Positions 7,682 to 15,968 of a stretch of DNA of 64,000 nt are shown piece after piece. A program made the position numbers and the translations under genes. This DNA comes from Mycetocola spongiae (GTDB lineage Bacteria; Actinomycetota; Actinomycetes; Actinomycetales; Microbacteriaceae), in contig NZ_CP080203.1 in assembly GCF_020424085.1 (NCBI RefSeq), positions 2,790,001 through 2,854,000 on the forward strand. Reading direction: 5' to 3'. The notes under the pieces were generated by a model, which made no database searches, was not told where the DNA came from, and saw only the letters and a program-made list of their open reading frames with translations. Within the stretch, counting starts at the first letter, position 1. Every line of letters begins with the position of its first letter.

Positions 7682-8831
7682 CTCTCGCACCCGGAGGCAC
7701 GTGGATGAGGCGCGGTGACCGACGAGGAAGGGCGGACGGGGCGCGAGCCACTAAGCGGCCACTGAGAGGGTCCCCGTGTTTTTCTCTGACGGGTTCCGCT
7801 CCTCTGCCGACCGGCGGGTTCGCCCCGCCGCGATGACGGTTTTGGGGCCGGTGATGAGCGCGGGCACGGGGCGTGGATGCTGCGCACCATCGCCGCGGGA
7901 GGACTCGGACGCTCGCTCAACGATCGATTAACGCGCCACCGCAGGGAGAAGGAGCCCCCGTCCGGAGGCCGGCCCGATTCCGGGCACACCCGGTGCGGGG
8001 CGGTCGCGTTCGCACAGGCGCGGGGGCGGCCGGCGCCCCGGGGATCGCGCCGCACCGCTCTCGCAACCGCGTGCCAACCGGGATCGGGAGCGCGTGGATG
8101 CGCGCGACCCGGGACCGGATCCACCTGTTTCCGCGGAAGCTACCGCGCAGAGCGAGGCGAGGCGATCACGACCCCCAATACGGCGGGAGGGTGACAGTCC
8201 GGAAAGCGACCGGCCGATCCGGCAAGGTGCCCGCGCTTGTCCAGAGCCCCGGGCCCGGCGGCCGCAAATGGCGCCGATGGCCCCGCGTCTCCTTCTCGGC
8301 ACAACGGTTTTCAGCGCGGGGCGAGATCGTCAACGTGTCCTCGCTGAGTCGCCCATAAACCCGAAAGGCCAGCTCATTCGCCCGGGTTTCTCTCCTCCCG
8401 AACGCGGTGCGCGGGGTTCCCACGGCGGGGCGCGGTGGGCTCCGTCACCAAGATACGGGGTACCGGACGGACGGGTATCGGCTGCTCCGGGTGGGTGATG
8501 GATCGTCCGCGAGGAGCAAAACCTCCGTACTCCATGTAGTTGCCGGCTCGGGAGAACCGAGTATGCCGGCCGTGATGCGGCGAGGGGAAACTGGCGCAAA
8601 TTGCACTTTTGACTGACGGAATGCCGCATGAAAATGCGTCGTTTTTGCGGGGAGCGATGGCCGGAAACTCGGGAATTTTTGCCATATTCCTGTCGCCTGT
8701 TATGTGTAGGTTTTGGGCAGAGGCACCGAATCTCTCGGGCGGGGTTTTTGCGCTGTTAGGCTAAATGCGAGCCCCCCAAAAGGGGTACGGTGCGGGAATT
8801 CGCGCCAAGCTCCCAACCCCGAAGGTACCCC
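7682..8831. other. 1.15-kb stretch without a convincing gene
   Basis: Very GC-rich spacer between the lasso-side hypothetical gene and the LRR protein gene. Several open frames of 60-160 codons exist on both strands, but they overlap each other, are rich in Arg/Gly/Pro/Ala and show no domain, signal or good ribosome-binding site, as expected from random high-GC sequence. The last 200 bp (about 8600-8800) are more AT-rich and include TTGACT near 8610, a possible promoter element for the LRR gene. The segment could be degenerate coding DNA at the right edge of the acquired region. Confidence 0.5.
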
Positions 8832-10403
8832 ATGCGATTGACCAAAATGAGCGTGGTGGCGGCAACCATTGCCGCGGCCGCGCTCCTCACCCCGGCCGGT
8901 ATGGCCCAGGCCATCGGCGCGCCCGCCGCCGCGGGCGTGACCTCCATCCCCCTGGGCCAGGGTGGCCCGGAATCCGATCCCGTCGCCCGCCCCGATATCG
9001 CCCGTTCCGCGCAGGCCCGCGCCGCGCTCCCGGACGATAACGAACTCGTGAACATGCCCGATGCCGCACTCAGCGCGGCCATCCTGCAAAAGACCCAGCA
9101 GCCCACGCTCACCCGGGGAGTATTGCGATCGCTGCGGGACCTGATGGCGCCCGATGCGGGCATTACGGATCTGACCGGGCTGGAATATGCCAGCCAGCTC
9201 GATCTGGTGGACCTCAGCAAAAACCCCATCACCACGCTTGAGCCGATGCGCGGCCTCACCGAGATTCGCCAGCTCAACGTGAGCAGCACCGCGATCACCA
9301 GCCTGGACCCGCTCTCCACCCTGCCGATCCTGGACTATGTGCGGTTCAACTGGACCAAGGTGGCCGACCTGGAGCCGCTGCGTAACGCCACCAAGCTGTG
9401 GCGCATCGAGGCCGCCGGTACGCAGATCACCAGCATCGACCCGGTACAGAACCTCAACGAATTGATCGGCATCTACCTGCAGGAGACCGGGGTGAGCGAT
9501 CTCTCCCCGCTGGCCGGCAAGCCCAAGCTGAACGCGGTATCCGCACCCAGCACGGAGGTCTCTGACCTCTCGCCGCTGGCCGGAAGCACCACGCTCTCGA
9601 TCATCAACGTGAACGGCGCCCGCGTGTCCGACCTGAGCATGCTGGACACCTGGCCCGCACTGCGCCAGGTGGGCTTCCTCAACCAGCGCGTCACCGGAAT
9701 CCCGGTTGTGGCATCGGCGACGGAGTCGACCTATCGCACCACCCAGGCCACCACCGCACCCTTCACGATGCTCCCCGGTGTGGTGTTAAACGCAACGAGT
9801 GAGGCCATCACCACCCCCGAGGGGCTGACCATCTGGTCGGATATCCCCGCGGATGCCACCGCGCTGGAGGCCCAGATCTCGGGCAACCCGCTCCCCGGCT
9901 CCACCGCCGGATACTCGGCCACGCTGAGCTACCCGATCACGCGCGCCGACTATATTAATGCCGACCTGCCCAATACCACCGTGGGTGCCGACTATCAGTT
10001 CCAGCTGGCCGTGACCCCGTCCTTCGTGGACGGACCGTTCTCGGTGACCGCGGGAGAAATCCCCGGGCTCGGCCTGGACGCCGAGGGCGCCATCACCGGA
10101 ACCCCCACCGAGGAGGGCACGTTCCCGCTCTCGGTGCGTCGCACCGATGCCTACGGAAATATGATCGACCACACCTATAACGTTGTGGTGGGTGCCGGAA
10201 GCCCCGTCATTCCGCCGGTCACCCCGACCGATCCTCCCGTGGCCCCGACCGATCCGGCCACCCCGCCGGTAACCCCCGAGGCCGGTGGACTGGCCCAGAC
10301 CGGTGCGAACCTGCCCGCCGCGGGCCTGCTGCTGGGTGTCCTCGCGAGCCTCGCCGCGGGTCTTGGCGCCGTGTTCTATGCGCGTCGTCGCCGCCTAGGC
10401 TAG
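8832..10403 (+). CDS. Secreted, wall-anchored leucine-rich repeat protein (internalin-like) with LAQTG signal
   Basis: Surface protein of 523 residues. ATG 8832 begins a Sec signal peptide (positive start, hydrophobic VVAATIAAAALL, cleavage near AQA). Residues about 95-290 hold 22-residue LRRs of the internalin type (LDLVDLSKNPITTLEPMRGL, then similar units containing LSPLAG). A later region has an immunoglobulin-like putative domain (PGLGLDAEGAITGTPTEEG is the usual He_PIG signature). A Pro/Thr spacer, the sorting motif LAQTG, a hydrophobic helix and a final RRRR complete the anchor. LAxTG is the pattern used by class E sortases of high-GC actinobacteria. The upstream 14 codons of open frame are excluded because they would precede the signal peptide. 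A role in adhesion is inference. Confidence 0.92.
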   Translation: MRLTKMSVVAATIAAAALLTPAGMAQAIGAPAAAGVTSIPLGQGGPESDPVARPDIARSAQARAALPDDNELVNMPDAALSAAILQKTQQPTLTRGVLRSLRDLMAPDAGITDLTGLEYASQLDLVDLSKNPITTLEPMRGLTEIRQLNVSSTAITSLDPLSTLPILDYVRFNWTKVADLEPLRNATKLWRIEAAGTQITSIDPVQNLNELIGIYLQETGVSDLSPLAGKPKLNAVSAPSTEVSDLSPLAGSTTLSIINVNGARVSDLSMLDTWPALRQVGFLNQRVTGIPVVASATESTYRTTQATTAPFTMLPGVVLNATSEAITTPEGLTIWSDIPADATALEAQISGNPLPGSTAGYSATLSYPITRADYINADLPNTTVGADYQFQLAVTPSFVDGPFSVTAGEIPGLGLDAEGAITGTPTEEGTFPLSVRRTDAYGNMIDHTYNVVVGAGSPVIPPVTPTDPPVAPTDPATPPVTPEAGGLAQTGANLPAAGLLLGVLASLAAGLGAVFYARRRRLG

Positions 10404-10415
10404 GCGTTAACCCAT

Positions 10416-10465
10416 CCGGGCCCGCCGGTGTCCCCGCAACCGCGGGGACACCGGCGGGCCCGTTT
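10416..10465 (+). terminator. Rho-independent terminator after the LRR gene
   Basis: A perfect 20-bp stem, 10417-10436 with 10443-10462 (left arm CGGGCCCGCCGGTGTCCCCG), closes a short loop and is followed by TTTA. It ends the LRR transcript. Confidence 0.85.
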
Positions 10466-10532
10466 AGGTGGGGGGCGCCCGCGTTCTGCCCTGAGCAGAA
10501 CGCGGGGCGCTCCGGGCGGGACGGCACCTAGC

Positions 10533-10880
10533 ATGGGGAATATGGACCCCCTCGGATCTCACCCCGCCCGCCCAGTCACGCCCGGCCCGGAACCGCTGTG
10601 GCGACATATGGTGGGCGCACTGCTGCGCCGGCTCCGGCAGCGGCGCGGGTTTACCCTCGTGCAGACCGCCGCGCGCGCCGGCGTCTCCCCGCAGTATCTC
10701 TCCGAGCTGGAGCGCGGGCTGAAGGATCCCTCCAGCGAGATCCTCCAGGCGGTGGCCGGGGCCCTCGGCCTGACCCTGATCGATCTGACCCTCGCGGTGG
10801 CCGCCGAGCTGCACCGCCTCGACGGCCGCGCGCCCGAATCCCCGCGGGTGCGGGCGGCGGCGTTTGCGCTCGCCGCCTAG
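10533..10880 (+). CDS. XRE-family regulator, ClgR/PopR-like
   Basis: Small transcription factor of 115 residues with one Cro/CI helix-turn-helix (about residues 25-80): LRRLRQRRGFTLVQTAARAG then VSPQYLSELERGLKDPSSEIL, very like ClgR, the actinobacterial activator of clp genes. The C-terminal tail is Ala-rich. ATG 10533 is preceded by GGGCGGGA about 10 nt upstream; ATG 10542 is an alternative. The gene faces the two clpP paralogues and its end overlaps the last one by 4 bp. In Streptomyces a ClgR paralogue, PopR, controls the secondary clpP3-clpP4 operon, so regulation of the neighbouring pair is a reasonable inference. Confidence 0.82.
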   Translation: MGNMDPLGSHPARPVTPGPEPLWRHMVGALLRRLRQRRGFTLVQTAARAGVSPQYLSELERGLKDPSSEILQAVAGALGLTLIDLTLAVAAELHRLDGRAPESPRVRAAAFALAA

Positions 10881-11464
10881 CGGCGATCCAGGACCAGGTC
10901 GATCAACCCATAGTCCCGGGCCTGGGCCGCCGTAAACACGCGGTCATGATCGGTATCGGCCCGCAGCGTCCGGATATCGTGCCCGGTATGCTCCGCGAGT
11001 ACCCCCTCGATATCGGCGCGCACCCGGATGACCTCCTCGGCCTGCAGAATCAGATCGGGAATAGTGCCGCGGCCCTGCGCCACCGGCTGATGCAGCGCCA
11101 GCCGCGCATGCGGCAGTGCCGCGCGCTTTCCCGGCGCACCCCCGGCAGCGAGGACCGCCCCCGCGGCAATCGCCGCGCCCACACAGGTGGTGGCCACATC
11201 GGGGCGGATAAAACGCATCGTGTCATAGATCGCGAGCATCGCGCCGGGATCGCCTCCCGCGCAGTTGATATACATCTGGATATCCCGGTCCGGCCCCTCC
11301 GATTCCAGATGCAGGAGCTGGGCGATCAGCGCATTGGCCACGCCCGCGTCGATCGGGGTGCCCAGATAAACCACGCGCTCGGAGAGCAGCTGCGAATATA
11401 CGTCCATGACCCGTTCGCCGCGCGGATGCTGCACGATCACATTGGGAATCAGATACTCGCTCAT
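10877..11464 (-). CDS. ClpP-like subunit lacking the catalytic serine
   Basis: ClpP-family subunit of 195 residues, second gene of a two-clpP operon (its ATG overlaps the upstream stop by 4 bp). The fold motifs are present: INCAGGDPGAMLAIYDTM, GKRAALPHARLALHQP with the catalytic His in LHQP, and DHDRVFTAAQARDYGLID with the Asp region. In the serine block, where active ClpP has AASMGA or similar, this protein reads GAAIAAGAVLAAG, so the nucleophile is Ala. The codon is GCC on the reverse strand (about 11165-11180). It is therefore probably a structural or regulatory ClpR-like subunit that forms mixed rings with the active neighbour. The SPGG-like segment is also altered to CAGGDPG. Confidence 0.88.
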   Translation of the reverse strand: MSEYLIPNVIVQHPRGERVMDVYSQLLSERVVYLGTPIDAGVANALIAQLLHLESEGPDRDIQMYINCAGGDPGAMLAIYDTMRFIRPDVATTCVGAAIAAGAVLAAGGAPGKRAALPHARLALHQPVAQGRGTIPDLILQAEEVIRVRADIEGVLAEHTGHDIRTLRADTDHDRVFTAAQARDYGLIDLVLDRR

Positions 11465-12084
11465 GCCCGCGCCAGCTCTCCGCCGAGGCCCGCGGCGTAT
11501 CGCGCGGGGGGAGCGATCAGGGAAAAATCGGTCACAATCTCGTCGATGAACCCATAGTCCAGGGCCTCCCGCGCCGTATACCAGTGGTCGTGCAGGGAAT
11601 CTTCAAAGATGCGTTCGGGGGCCTGCCCGGTATCCGCGGCGATCAGGCCCAGCACGGTATCGCGGGTATGCCGCAGGGCGGCCGCCTGCACCTCGATATC
11701 CACGGCGGTTCCGCCGATACCCGCCGAGCCCTGATGCATCAGGATCCGCGAGTGGGGGAGCGCGCGCCGCTTACCCGGGGTGCCCGCCGACAGCAGAAAC
11801 TGGCCCGCGCTGCACGCGATACCCAGCGCGAGGGTGGACACATCACACGGGATGATCCGCATCAGATCACGAATCGCGAGCATCGAGGAGACCGAGCCTC
11901 CCGGGGAGTCAATCCAGAGCGCGATATCGGCGGCGGGATCCGCGGCGGCCAGGGCGATCAGCTGGGTCGAGAGCATCACACCGTTATCGGCATTAAGTTC
12001 CCCGTCCAGGAGCAGGATGCGGCGATCGCTGAGCGCCGCCCGGGCGCCTTCGCCGAGCAACGGCGGTCGAGTATTTTCGGTCAT
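11461..12084 (-). CDS. ClpP-family ATP-dependent protease subunit, active-site intact
   Basis: Serine protease subunit of 207 residues, first gene of the clpP pair. Catalytic elements are present: IDSPGGSVSSMLAIRDLM, the nucleophile block LGIACSAGQFLLSAG (Ser), His in LMHQGSAG, and the Asp-bearing region HDHWYTAREALDYGFIDE. ATG 12084 gives a normal ClpP length; an open frame runs further upstream but overlaps the divergent glycosylase gene. It would assemble into heptameric rings and work with ClpC or ClpX. As an apparently extra pair with no clpX beside it, it resembles the secondary clpP3/clpP4 type of Streptomyces rather than the housekeeping clpP1P2. Confidence 0.9.
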   Translation of the reverse strand: MTENTRPPLLGEGARAALSDRRILLLDGELNADNGVMLSTQLIALAAADPAADIALWIDSPGGSVSSMLAIRDLMRIIPCDVSTLALGIACSAGQFLLSAGTPGKRRALPHSRILMHQGSAGIGGTAVDIEVQAAALRHTRDTVLGLIAADTGQAPERIFEDSLHDHWYTAREALDYGFIDEIVTDFSLIAPPARYAAGLGGELARA

Positions 12085-12249
12085 GTCCCCAGTGTGTGGC
12101 CCGGCCCGGGGAGAGCGCCCTGTTTTCTGCCCGGGGCAGATCTGCCCTGGGCGGCGGCGGTAGCACGCGGGAACGGCGGCCGGGGAAGGGCGCTCCTCCC
12201 GGTGAGCGCCGGGATTGCCCGGCGACCGCGCACGGGGCACACTGGGGAT

Positions 12250-12894
12250 ATGCGTCCCGAACGAGAGTTTTTTCTGCGTGATGCGGTACAGATTGCACCG
12301 CTGCTCCTGGGAGCCCGGCTGATATCGCGCCTGCCCGAGGGGGAGGTCACGGTGCGCATCACCGAGACCGAGGCCTATACCGGGCCGGGGGTGGGGGACC
12401 GCGCCGATCCCGGATCGCATTCACGGATGGGGAAGACCGCACGTAATGCAAGCATGTTTGGGGAGCCCGGACACCTCTACGTCTATTTTTCCTATGGCAT
12501 GCATCATGCGGTGAATGTGGTGTGTTCCCCCGCGGGACTGGCCTCGGGGGTGCTGCTGCGCGCGGGGGAGATCATCACCGGGGTCGAGCTCGCCCGCGCT
12601 CGCCGGGGAGCCGCGCATCAGGATCGCGATCTGGCCCGCGGCCCGGGCCGACTCGCGCAGGCGCTGGGCTTTATCCGGGAACGAGATGACGGGGTGGACG
12701 CTCTGGACGGGGCCCCCGGAGCGCGTGCCGAGCTCCTGCTCGCGGAGCGCGTGATCACGCCCGCGGAGATGGGGATCTCCCCGCGCACCGGCGTGAGCGG
12801 GATCGCGGGGACCGCGGAGTTTCCCTGGCGGTTTTATTTACGCGATGAGGCCACCGTCTCCCCGTATCGGGCGGCGGCCCCACCTCGCCGCTAG
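12250..12894 (+). CDS. DNA-3-methyladenine glycosylase, Aag/MPG family
   Basis: Base-excision repair enzyme of 214 residues that removes alkylated purines. Family motifs are clear: the catalytic Glu in VRITETEAYTGPGVGDRA (about residue 40), the lesion-recognition block RNASMFGEPGHLYVYFSYGMHHAVNVV, LLRAGE, and LARGPGRLAQALGF. The start ATG 12250 is closely preceded by GGGG. An upstream extension of the open frame is antisense to the clpP gene and is not used. It is divergent from the clpP operon across about 165 bp. Confidence 0.92.
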   Translation: MRPEREFFLRDAVQIAPLLLGARLISRLPEGEVTVRITETEAYTGPGVGDRADPGSHSRMGKTARNASMFGEPGHLYVYFSYGMHHAVNVVCSPAGLASGVLLRAGEIITGVELARARRGAAHQDRDLARGPGRLAQALGFIRERDDGVDALDGAPGARAELLLAERVITPAEMGISPRTGVSGIAGTAEFPWRFYLRDEATVSPYRAAAPPRR

Positions 12895-12913
12895 CGGGAG
12901 CCGCGGCCCGCGC

Positions 12914-13054
12914 CTAGTCCTTGGCGGGGCCCCCGGAGGCGGTGTCCTCGTTGGTCTGGGCATCGTGGAGCTCCCTCGTATATTTTTTCTGCTCCTCGGT
13001 GCGCTCCTCCTCGGCATTTTCGGGGGTGCTCTCGGTGGGGGATGGGTGTCCCAT
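12914..13054 (-). CDS. Small hydrophilic acidic protein
   Basis: A 46-residue protein, strongly charged (Glu/Lys/Asp-rich), with no Cys and no hydrophobic segment; probably largely disordered or a single helix. Support for a real gene is the Shine-Dalgarno AGGGAGA at the right distance before ATG 13054. It lies between the glycosylase gene and a divergent acetyltransferase gene. I do not recognise the family. The same frame is open further upstream but only as antisense to the acetyltransferase gene. Confidence 0.6.
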   Translation of the reverse strand: MGHPSPTESTPENAEEERTEEQKKYTRELHDAQTNEDTASGGPAKD

Positions 13055-13147
13055 TCTGATCTCCCTACTATTGGGGTGGTGGGAACACACCCTACGCCGT
13101 CCGGTGCCGGAAAACAACGCCCCGTAATTTCCCCGTAGGCTGGGAGG

Positions 13148-13711
13148 GTGACCGATCCGATCGCCTCCGTCCCCCGCCCGACCGAACGCCTCATCCTGCG
13201 TCGTTTTGAGCCCGCCAATGCCGCGGATATGCACGCATATCGTGGGCTTCCGGACGTGGCCCGCTATCTCTATCAGGCCCCGCTCACGCTCGCGGATTGT
13301 GAGCGGAAGATCGCCACGGTAGCCCCCGCAACCCGGTGGCAGGAGGACGGCGATTCGCTCCTCTTTGCCGTCGGCCGCCCGGAAGATACTCGCATTCTCG
13401 GCGAGGTGGTCATCACGCTGACCTCGGCCGCGGCCCGGCAGACGGAGATCGGCTGGATCTTCCACCCCGAGTTTCACGGCCGCGGTTATGCCCTCGAGGC
13501 GGCCCGGGCCTTGCGTGATTATGGCTTCACCACGCTCGGCGCCCACCGGATCTTCGCCCGGCTCGACGCCGATAACGCCGCCTCGGCCCGGCTCTGCGAG
13601 CGGCTCGGAATGCGCCGCGAGGCACACCTGATCGAGAACGATCTCACGCCCGAGGGGGCCTGGGGCAGCGAGTATATTTACGCGCTGCTGGCCTCCGAGC
13701 CCCGCCCCTAA
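13148..13711 (+). CDS. GNAT acetyltransferase, RimJ/RimL type
   Basis: N-acetyltransferase of 187 residues. It starts with TERLILRRFEPANAADM, the usual RimJ/RimL opening, and has the acetyl-CoA site IGWIFHPEFHGRGYALEAARAL (Q/RxxGxG/A-like HGRGYA) and the terminal block RLDADNAASARLCERLGMRRE with the conserved SxxxxERLG. The start is GTG 13148, which immediately follows GGGAG and may be translated from a leaderless or very short leader mRNA. Members acetylate protein N-termini or small amines; the substrate here is not deducible. Confidence 0.87.
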   Translation: MTDPIASVPRPTERLILRRFEPANAADMHAYRGLPDVARYLYQAPLTLADCERKIATVAPATRWQEDGDSLLFAVGRPEDTRILGEVVITLTSAAARQTEIGWIFHPEFHGRGYALEAARALRDYGFTTLGAHRIFARLDADNAASARLCERLGMRREAHLIENDLTPEGAWGSEYIYALLASEPRP

Positions 13712-13712
13712 T

Positions 13713-13744
13713 CGCCGCCCCGCGGCGGGTGCCACGGGGCGGCG
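13713..13744. terminator. Convergent terminator hairpin
   Basis: The inverted repeat CGCCGCCCCG (13713-13722) and CGGGGCGGCG (13735-13744) lies between the convergent acetyltransferase and CcdA genes. There is no T-tract, so efficiency is uncertain. Confidence 0.5.
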
Positions 13745-13748
13745 CGGG

Positions 13749-14576
13749 CTATGCCGCGGCGCGCATGCGCGCACGCCGGCCGCGCAGCAGCACCAGCGTC
13801 GCCGTGATCAGGAGCAGGCCCAGCGCAACCACCACAAACCACAGGTTAGACACCTGCGAGGAGGTCTGGGCGGCCCAGGACTCGGCCGCGTATTGATCGC
13901 TCACGGTGAGGATTCCACCCAGCGATGCGGTGCCCTGGGTGGTGAGCAGCAGCACACCGATCCCGATCGAGAGCGCACCCGAGACCACCATCCAGACCGA
14001 GTTCTCCCACGGGCCGATGCGGAACCGGCGCGGCTTCAGCCAGCCGCGCGAACCGAGCTTAAAGCGCATCCACAGCACCGAGAGCAGGCCCAGCGGGAGC
14101 GCCATACCGAGCGCAAAGATGGCCAGCATGATGCCGCCATAAATCGGGTTTCCCCCGGTAGCGGCCACCGTGAGTACCGAGCCCAGGATCGGTCCGGCAC
14201 AGACCCCGGCCACACCGTAGACGGCCCCGAGGATAAACACCGATACCGCCGAGGTGCCCTCGCCGGCCGCGCCGCGGGTCATCCCGGGCAGGGTGATGCC
14301 GATAACCTGGATGGCCCCGATCACGATCACCAGCACCGAGGCCGTGGTGATCAGGACCCCGCGATTCTGGGTCAGCAGCGAACCAAGCACCCCGGCCAGC
14401 AGGCCCAGCGGAACGAGGGTAAAGAGCAGCCCCAGATAGAACACGCCCGTGCGCTGCAAGAGCTTGGCCGGGCTGGAAAACGCATAGGCAAAAAACGCCG
14501 GCAGGAGCATGACCGAGCACGGGCTCAGCAGCGTCAGGATCCCGCCCAGAAAGGCCCCGGTATACCCGATATCCAC
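13749..14576 (-). CDS. CcdA/DsbD-type thiol-disulfide membrane transporter
   Basis: Integral membrane protein of 275 residues with about six to seven hydrophobic segments. It carries electrons from cytoplasmic thioredoxin across the membrane to external thioredoxin-like proteins. The two functional cysteines are in LLSPCSVMLLPAFFAYAF (about residue 20) and VAGVCAGPILGSVL (about 125). It lies directly downstream of, and overlaps by one base, the DsbA-like thioredoxin gene, so the two form a redox operon. It might alternatively serve cytochrome c maturation, but no ccs genes are in the window. Confidence 0.92.
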   Translation of the reverse strand: MDIGYTGAFLGGILTLLSPCSVMLLPAFFAYAFSSPAKLLQRTGVFYLGLLFTLVPLGLLAGVLGSLLTQNRGVLITTASVLVIVIGAIQVIGITLPGMTRGAAGEGTSAVSVFILGAVYGVAGVCAGPILGSVLTVAATGGNPIYGGIMLAIFALGMALPLGLLSVLWMRFKLGSRGWLKPRRFRIGPWENSVWMVVSGALSIGIGVLLLTTQGTASLGGILTVSDQYAAESWAAQTSSQVSNLWFVVVALGLLLITATLVLLRGRRARMRAAA

Positions 14577-15292
14577 TATTTGGCCTTCTTCAGCTCATCG
14601 AGGATGGCCTCGCGGAAGACCTCAAGCGGCTGGGCCCCCACGATCGGTGTGTTGTTAATCGCAAAGCTCGGGGTGCTGTAGATGCCCAGCCCGCTGCCCT
14701 CGGCGAGATCGGCAAAGACCTCGTCCTCCAGCTCGGTATTATCCAGATCCGCCTCAAATTTGGCCAGATCGGGCACGCCGATTCCGCGCGCAAACTCCAC
14801 CAGGGCCGTGCGCGGATAATCGGGGTGTCCACGCTCGGGGGCCGCGGCATAGAGGGCATCGTGATACTCCCAGAACATGCCCTGCAGGCCCGCGGCGCGC
14901 GCGGCCACGGCGGCGGCCACCGATTCCTCGCCGAAGACGGGCAGATCGCGCCATTCCACGCGCAGCTGCCCGGAGTCCACAAACTCCTGGGTCAGCTTGG
15001 GCATGCTTTCGCGGGAGAAAACGCCGCAGAACGGGCAGCGATAATCGGCGTATTCCACCATCACCACGGGGGCATCCACCGCGCCGATCGCGAGCGTATC
15101 GCCGTCGATGCGCCGCGCGAGGTTGATCTCCGGCTGCGGGCCGTGCTGCACCTCCGATTCGATGATCGGGGAGGTGACCCGGGCGCTCTCCTCGGGCGCG
15201 GGGCTGCCCACCGTGACCATGACGATCGCGAGGGCGGTGGCGGCCACGGCGGTCGCCGCGATCCAGAGTGTTTTTTTCGTGGGGGTATTCAT
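14576..15292 (-). CDS. DsbA-like extracytoplasmic thioredoxin domain protein
   Basis: Membrane-anchored thiol-disulfide oxidoreductase of 238 residues. An N-terminal hydrophobic segment (LWIAATAVAATALAIVMVTV) anchors it outside the membrane. The thioredoxin fold (Thioredoxin_4) follows, with active-site CPFC in YADYRCPFCGVFS (about residue 90) and the cis-Pro region IYSTPSFAINNTPIVGAQ. ATG 15292 is supported by AAGGAA. Its partner CcdA follows immediately. Together they probably fold or repair disulfide-containing secreted proteins. Confidence 0.92.
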   Translation of the reverse strand: MNTPTKKTLWIAATAVAATALAIVMVTVGSPAPEESARVTSPIIESEVQHGPQPEINLARRIDGDTLAIGAVDAPVVMVEYADYRCPFCGVFSRESMPKLTQEFVDSGQLRVEWRDLPVFGEESVAAAVAARAAGLQGMFWEYHDALYAAAPERGHPDYPRTALVEFARGIGVPDLAKFEADLDNTELEDEVFADLAEGSGLGIYSTPSFAINNTPIVGAQPLEVFREAILDELKKAK

Positions 15293-15462
15293 GAAATTCC
15301 TTAGGACGGAGGGAAGGTCTCGCGGGGGCGGCGCGGGTCCATAACGGACGTGGCGCGGCGCTGATCGGGGACTCCGGTCCGCGCGGGCGCGCAAAACGCC
15401 GGGGCAGGCCGGAATCGCCGGAACGGGCACGGGGGCGACCGGGAGGGGACGCCGCGGGTGGC

Positions 15463-15888
15463 CTAGGTGCGGGAGATCCCCAGATCCTGAGGGGTGAGTG
15501 TGGTGGGGGAGGCGAGTCGGGCCGCGGGTGGCATCTCCGGCCCGGGCACTGCCGCGGCGGCCGCGTCCTGGGTGGGAGCGGGTAGGGCCGGTGCGGGCTC
15601 ATCCACGCCGTGCTCCAGCGGATGCGCCGCGGTGGCGTAGGATTCCTGCGCGCAGGAGGGAAGCGAGGCGCGGCGGTCGGCGGCCGGGGCCGCGGGTTCC
15701 ACGGAGGCGATCGGTGCCGCGGAGTCCAGCGCCATCACGGCGCTCTGGCCGGACGGCGGTACGTGGGCCTGGCCGGTGCTGGGGCAGCGCGGCGCAAAGA
15801 GCGCCACGGCGATCACGGCCAGAAGCGCGAGGGCCAGGAGGGTGGCGCGGGCGCGCAGCGGGGTGGGGCGGGCGAGGCTAGAGCGCAT
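15463..15888 (-). CDS. Small membrane-anchored protein, DUF6153-like
   Basis: A 141-residue protein with one N-terminal membrane segment (LLALALLAVIAVALF, about residues 18-33), then an Ala/Pro-rich external region with two Cys (APRCPS, PSCAQES) and the ending LGISRT. That ending and layout recall the actinobacterial DUF6153 family, but I am not certain. Start ATG 15888 follows GGGGGAAT. It lies between the DsbA-like gene and a tetR gene, all on the reverse strand. Function unknown. Confidence 0.6.
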   Translation of the reverse strand: MRSSLARPTPLRARATLLALALLAVIAVALFAPRCPSTGQAHVPPSGQSAVMALDSAAPIASVEPAAPAADRRASLPSCAQESYATAAHPLEHGVDEPAPALPAPTQDAAAAAVPGPEMPPAARLASPTTLTPQDLGISRT

Positions 15889-15968
15889 GCCTATTCCCCC
15901 AATTCCCGTGGGCCGTAAATCGGCCGTTGGCCACCTTAGCGGGACAGACTGAAAAAAGCCTGAGGTTG

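Noticed and set aside
7873-8358. 161-codon frame in the gene-free spacer
   Set aside because: Arg/Gly/Pro-rich random composition, overlapping similar frames on both strands, no domain and no ribosome-binding site.
11584-12249. Upstream extension of the glycosylase frame
   Set aside because: It runs antisense through the active clpP gene; the glycosylase family start fits ATG 12250.
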